Assembly: GCA_036380435.1 (NCBI GenBank)
Contig: DASVES010000305.1
Coordinates: 1 to 13,154, forward strand
DNA length: 13,154 nucleotides
Direction of reading: 5' to 3'
Source: DASQDT01 sp036380435
GTDB taxonomy: Bacteria; Acidobacteriota; Blastocatellia; Pyrinomonadales; Pyrinomonadaceae
The notes beneath the pieces are model-generated. The model searched no databases, was not told where the DNA came from, and saw only the letters and a list, made by a program, of their open reading frames with translations. Below are positions 12,965 through 13,154 of the stretch, one piece after another (positions within the stretch are counted from its first letter, which is position 1; each line of letters begins with the position of its first letter). A program made the translations under genes and the position numbers.

Positions 12965-13154
12965 TCAGTACCCGACCGGCTCGCCGTAGGCGCGCGGGTC
13001 GCTCGCGCCGAGGCGCACGTTCGTGCCCTCCTCGATCATCACGCCCTGCGCGTCGCCCATGTAGCGGGGCTTCTCCGTCACCTTGTGGCCGCGCCCCAGA
13101 AGCGCGCGGTAAGTGTCGGCCGAAAGACCATACGGCTCGTAGACGACCTCGTCC
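12965..13154 (-). CDS. ggt: Gamma-glutamyltranspeptidase, C-terminal end (partial)
   Basis: The minus strand reads 62 codons from the right edge to TGA at 12965-12967; the 5' part lies outside the window. The visible tail matches the end of the gamma-glutamyltranspeptidase small subunit: VVYEPYGLSADTYRALLGRG, then GHKV, GDAQGVMIEEG, and the closing GASDPRAYGEPVGY, which fits the family's 'DPR...G...GY' ending. The enzyme cleaves the gamma-glutamyl bond of glutathione and related peptides and is normally exported and self-cleaved into two subunits. The catalytic threonine lies outside the window, so activity cannot be judged. The Xaa-Pro aminopeptidase gene follows after 73 bases on the same strand, suggesting joint peptide catabolism. 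Confidence 0.88.
   Translation of the reverse strand, partial: DEVVYEPYGLSADTYRALLGRGHKVTEKPRYMGDAQGVMIEEGTNVRLGASDPRAYGEPVGY

Overview
This is a GC-rich bacterial chromosomal window with seven protein-coding genes, two of them cut by the window edges. I see no rRNA, tRNA, CRISPR array, transposase or phage gene. The gene families, the frequent TTG/GTG starts and the compound hairpin repeats (a CCCACGGCGCAAGCCGTGGG unit, a GCCCCGGAGGGGC unit, and an ACCGCTCGCGGTACTG unit) suggest an acidobacterium, perhaps of the Blastocatellia. That placement is an inference from style and recalled repeats, not proof.

Layout, left to right. (1) 1-1593, plus strand: the 3' part of a membrane-anchored serine protease with an FHA-like domain, closed by a clear intrinsic terminator at 1614-1656. 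(2) 1750-3456, plus: a GT39/PMT-like membrane glycosyltransferase. (3) 3457-3756: a 300-base leader with a perfect TATAAT box at its left end, an inverted repeat in the middle and a strong Shine-Dalgarno at its right end. (4) 3757-5835, plus: a large secreted protein of unknown function, translationally coupled through ATGA to (5) 5832-8387, plus: a secreted alkaline-phosphatase-superfamily (nucleotide pyrophosphatase/phosphodiesterase-like) enzyme with a very large internal insertion. (6) 8429-10723, plus: one open reading frame joining an LPG-synthase/flippase-type membrane domain to a complete FtsX/MacB-type ABC permease. (7) 10724-10968: a nested inverted repeat acting as a bidirectional terminator between convergent genes. 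(8) 10969-12891, minus: a secreted Xaa-Pro aminopeptidase. (9) 12965-13154, minus: the last 62 residues of a gamma-glutamyltranspeptidase.

The plus-strand genes from 1750 to 10723 look like a cell-envelope module: a polyprenyl-phosphate-sugar-using glycosyltransferase, two exported proteins (one a predicted metal-dependent phosphohydrolase/phosphotransferase), and a lipid-flippase-like/permease fusion. No ABC ATPase for the permease half lies in the window. The minus-strand pair at the right is a small peptide-catabolism unit, since both enzymes of this kind normally work outside the cytoplasmic membrane on short peptides or glutathione.

The most unusual items are the flippase-permease fusion, the coupled pair of unknown secreted protein plus insertion-bearing phosphodiesterase-like enzyme, and the symmetric 207-bp nested palindrome between the convergent genes.
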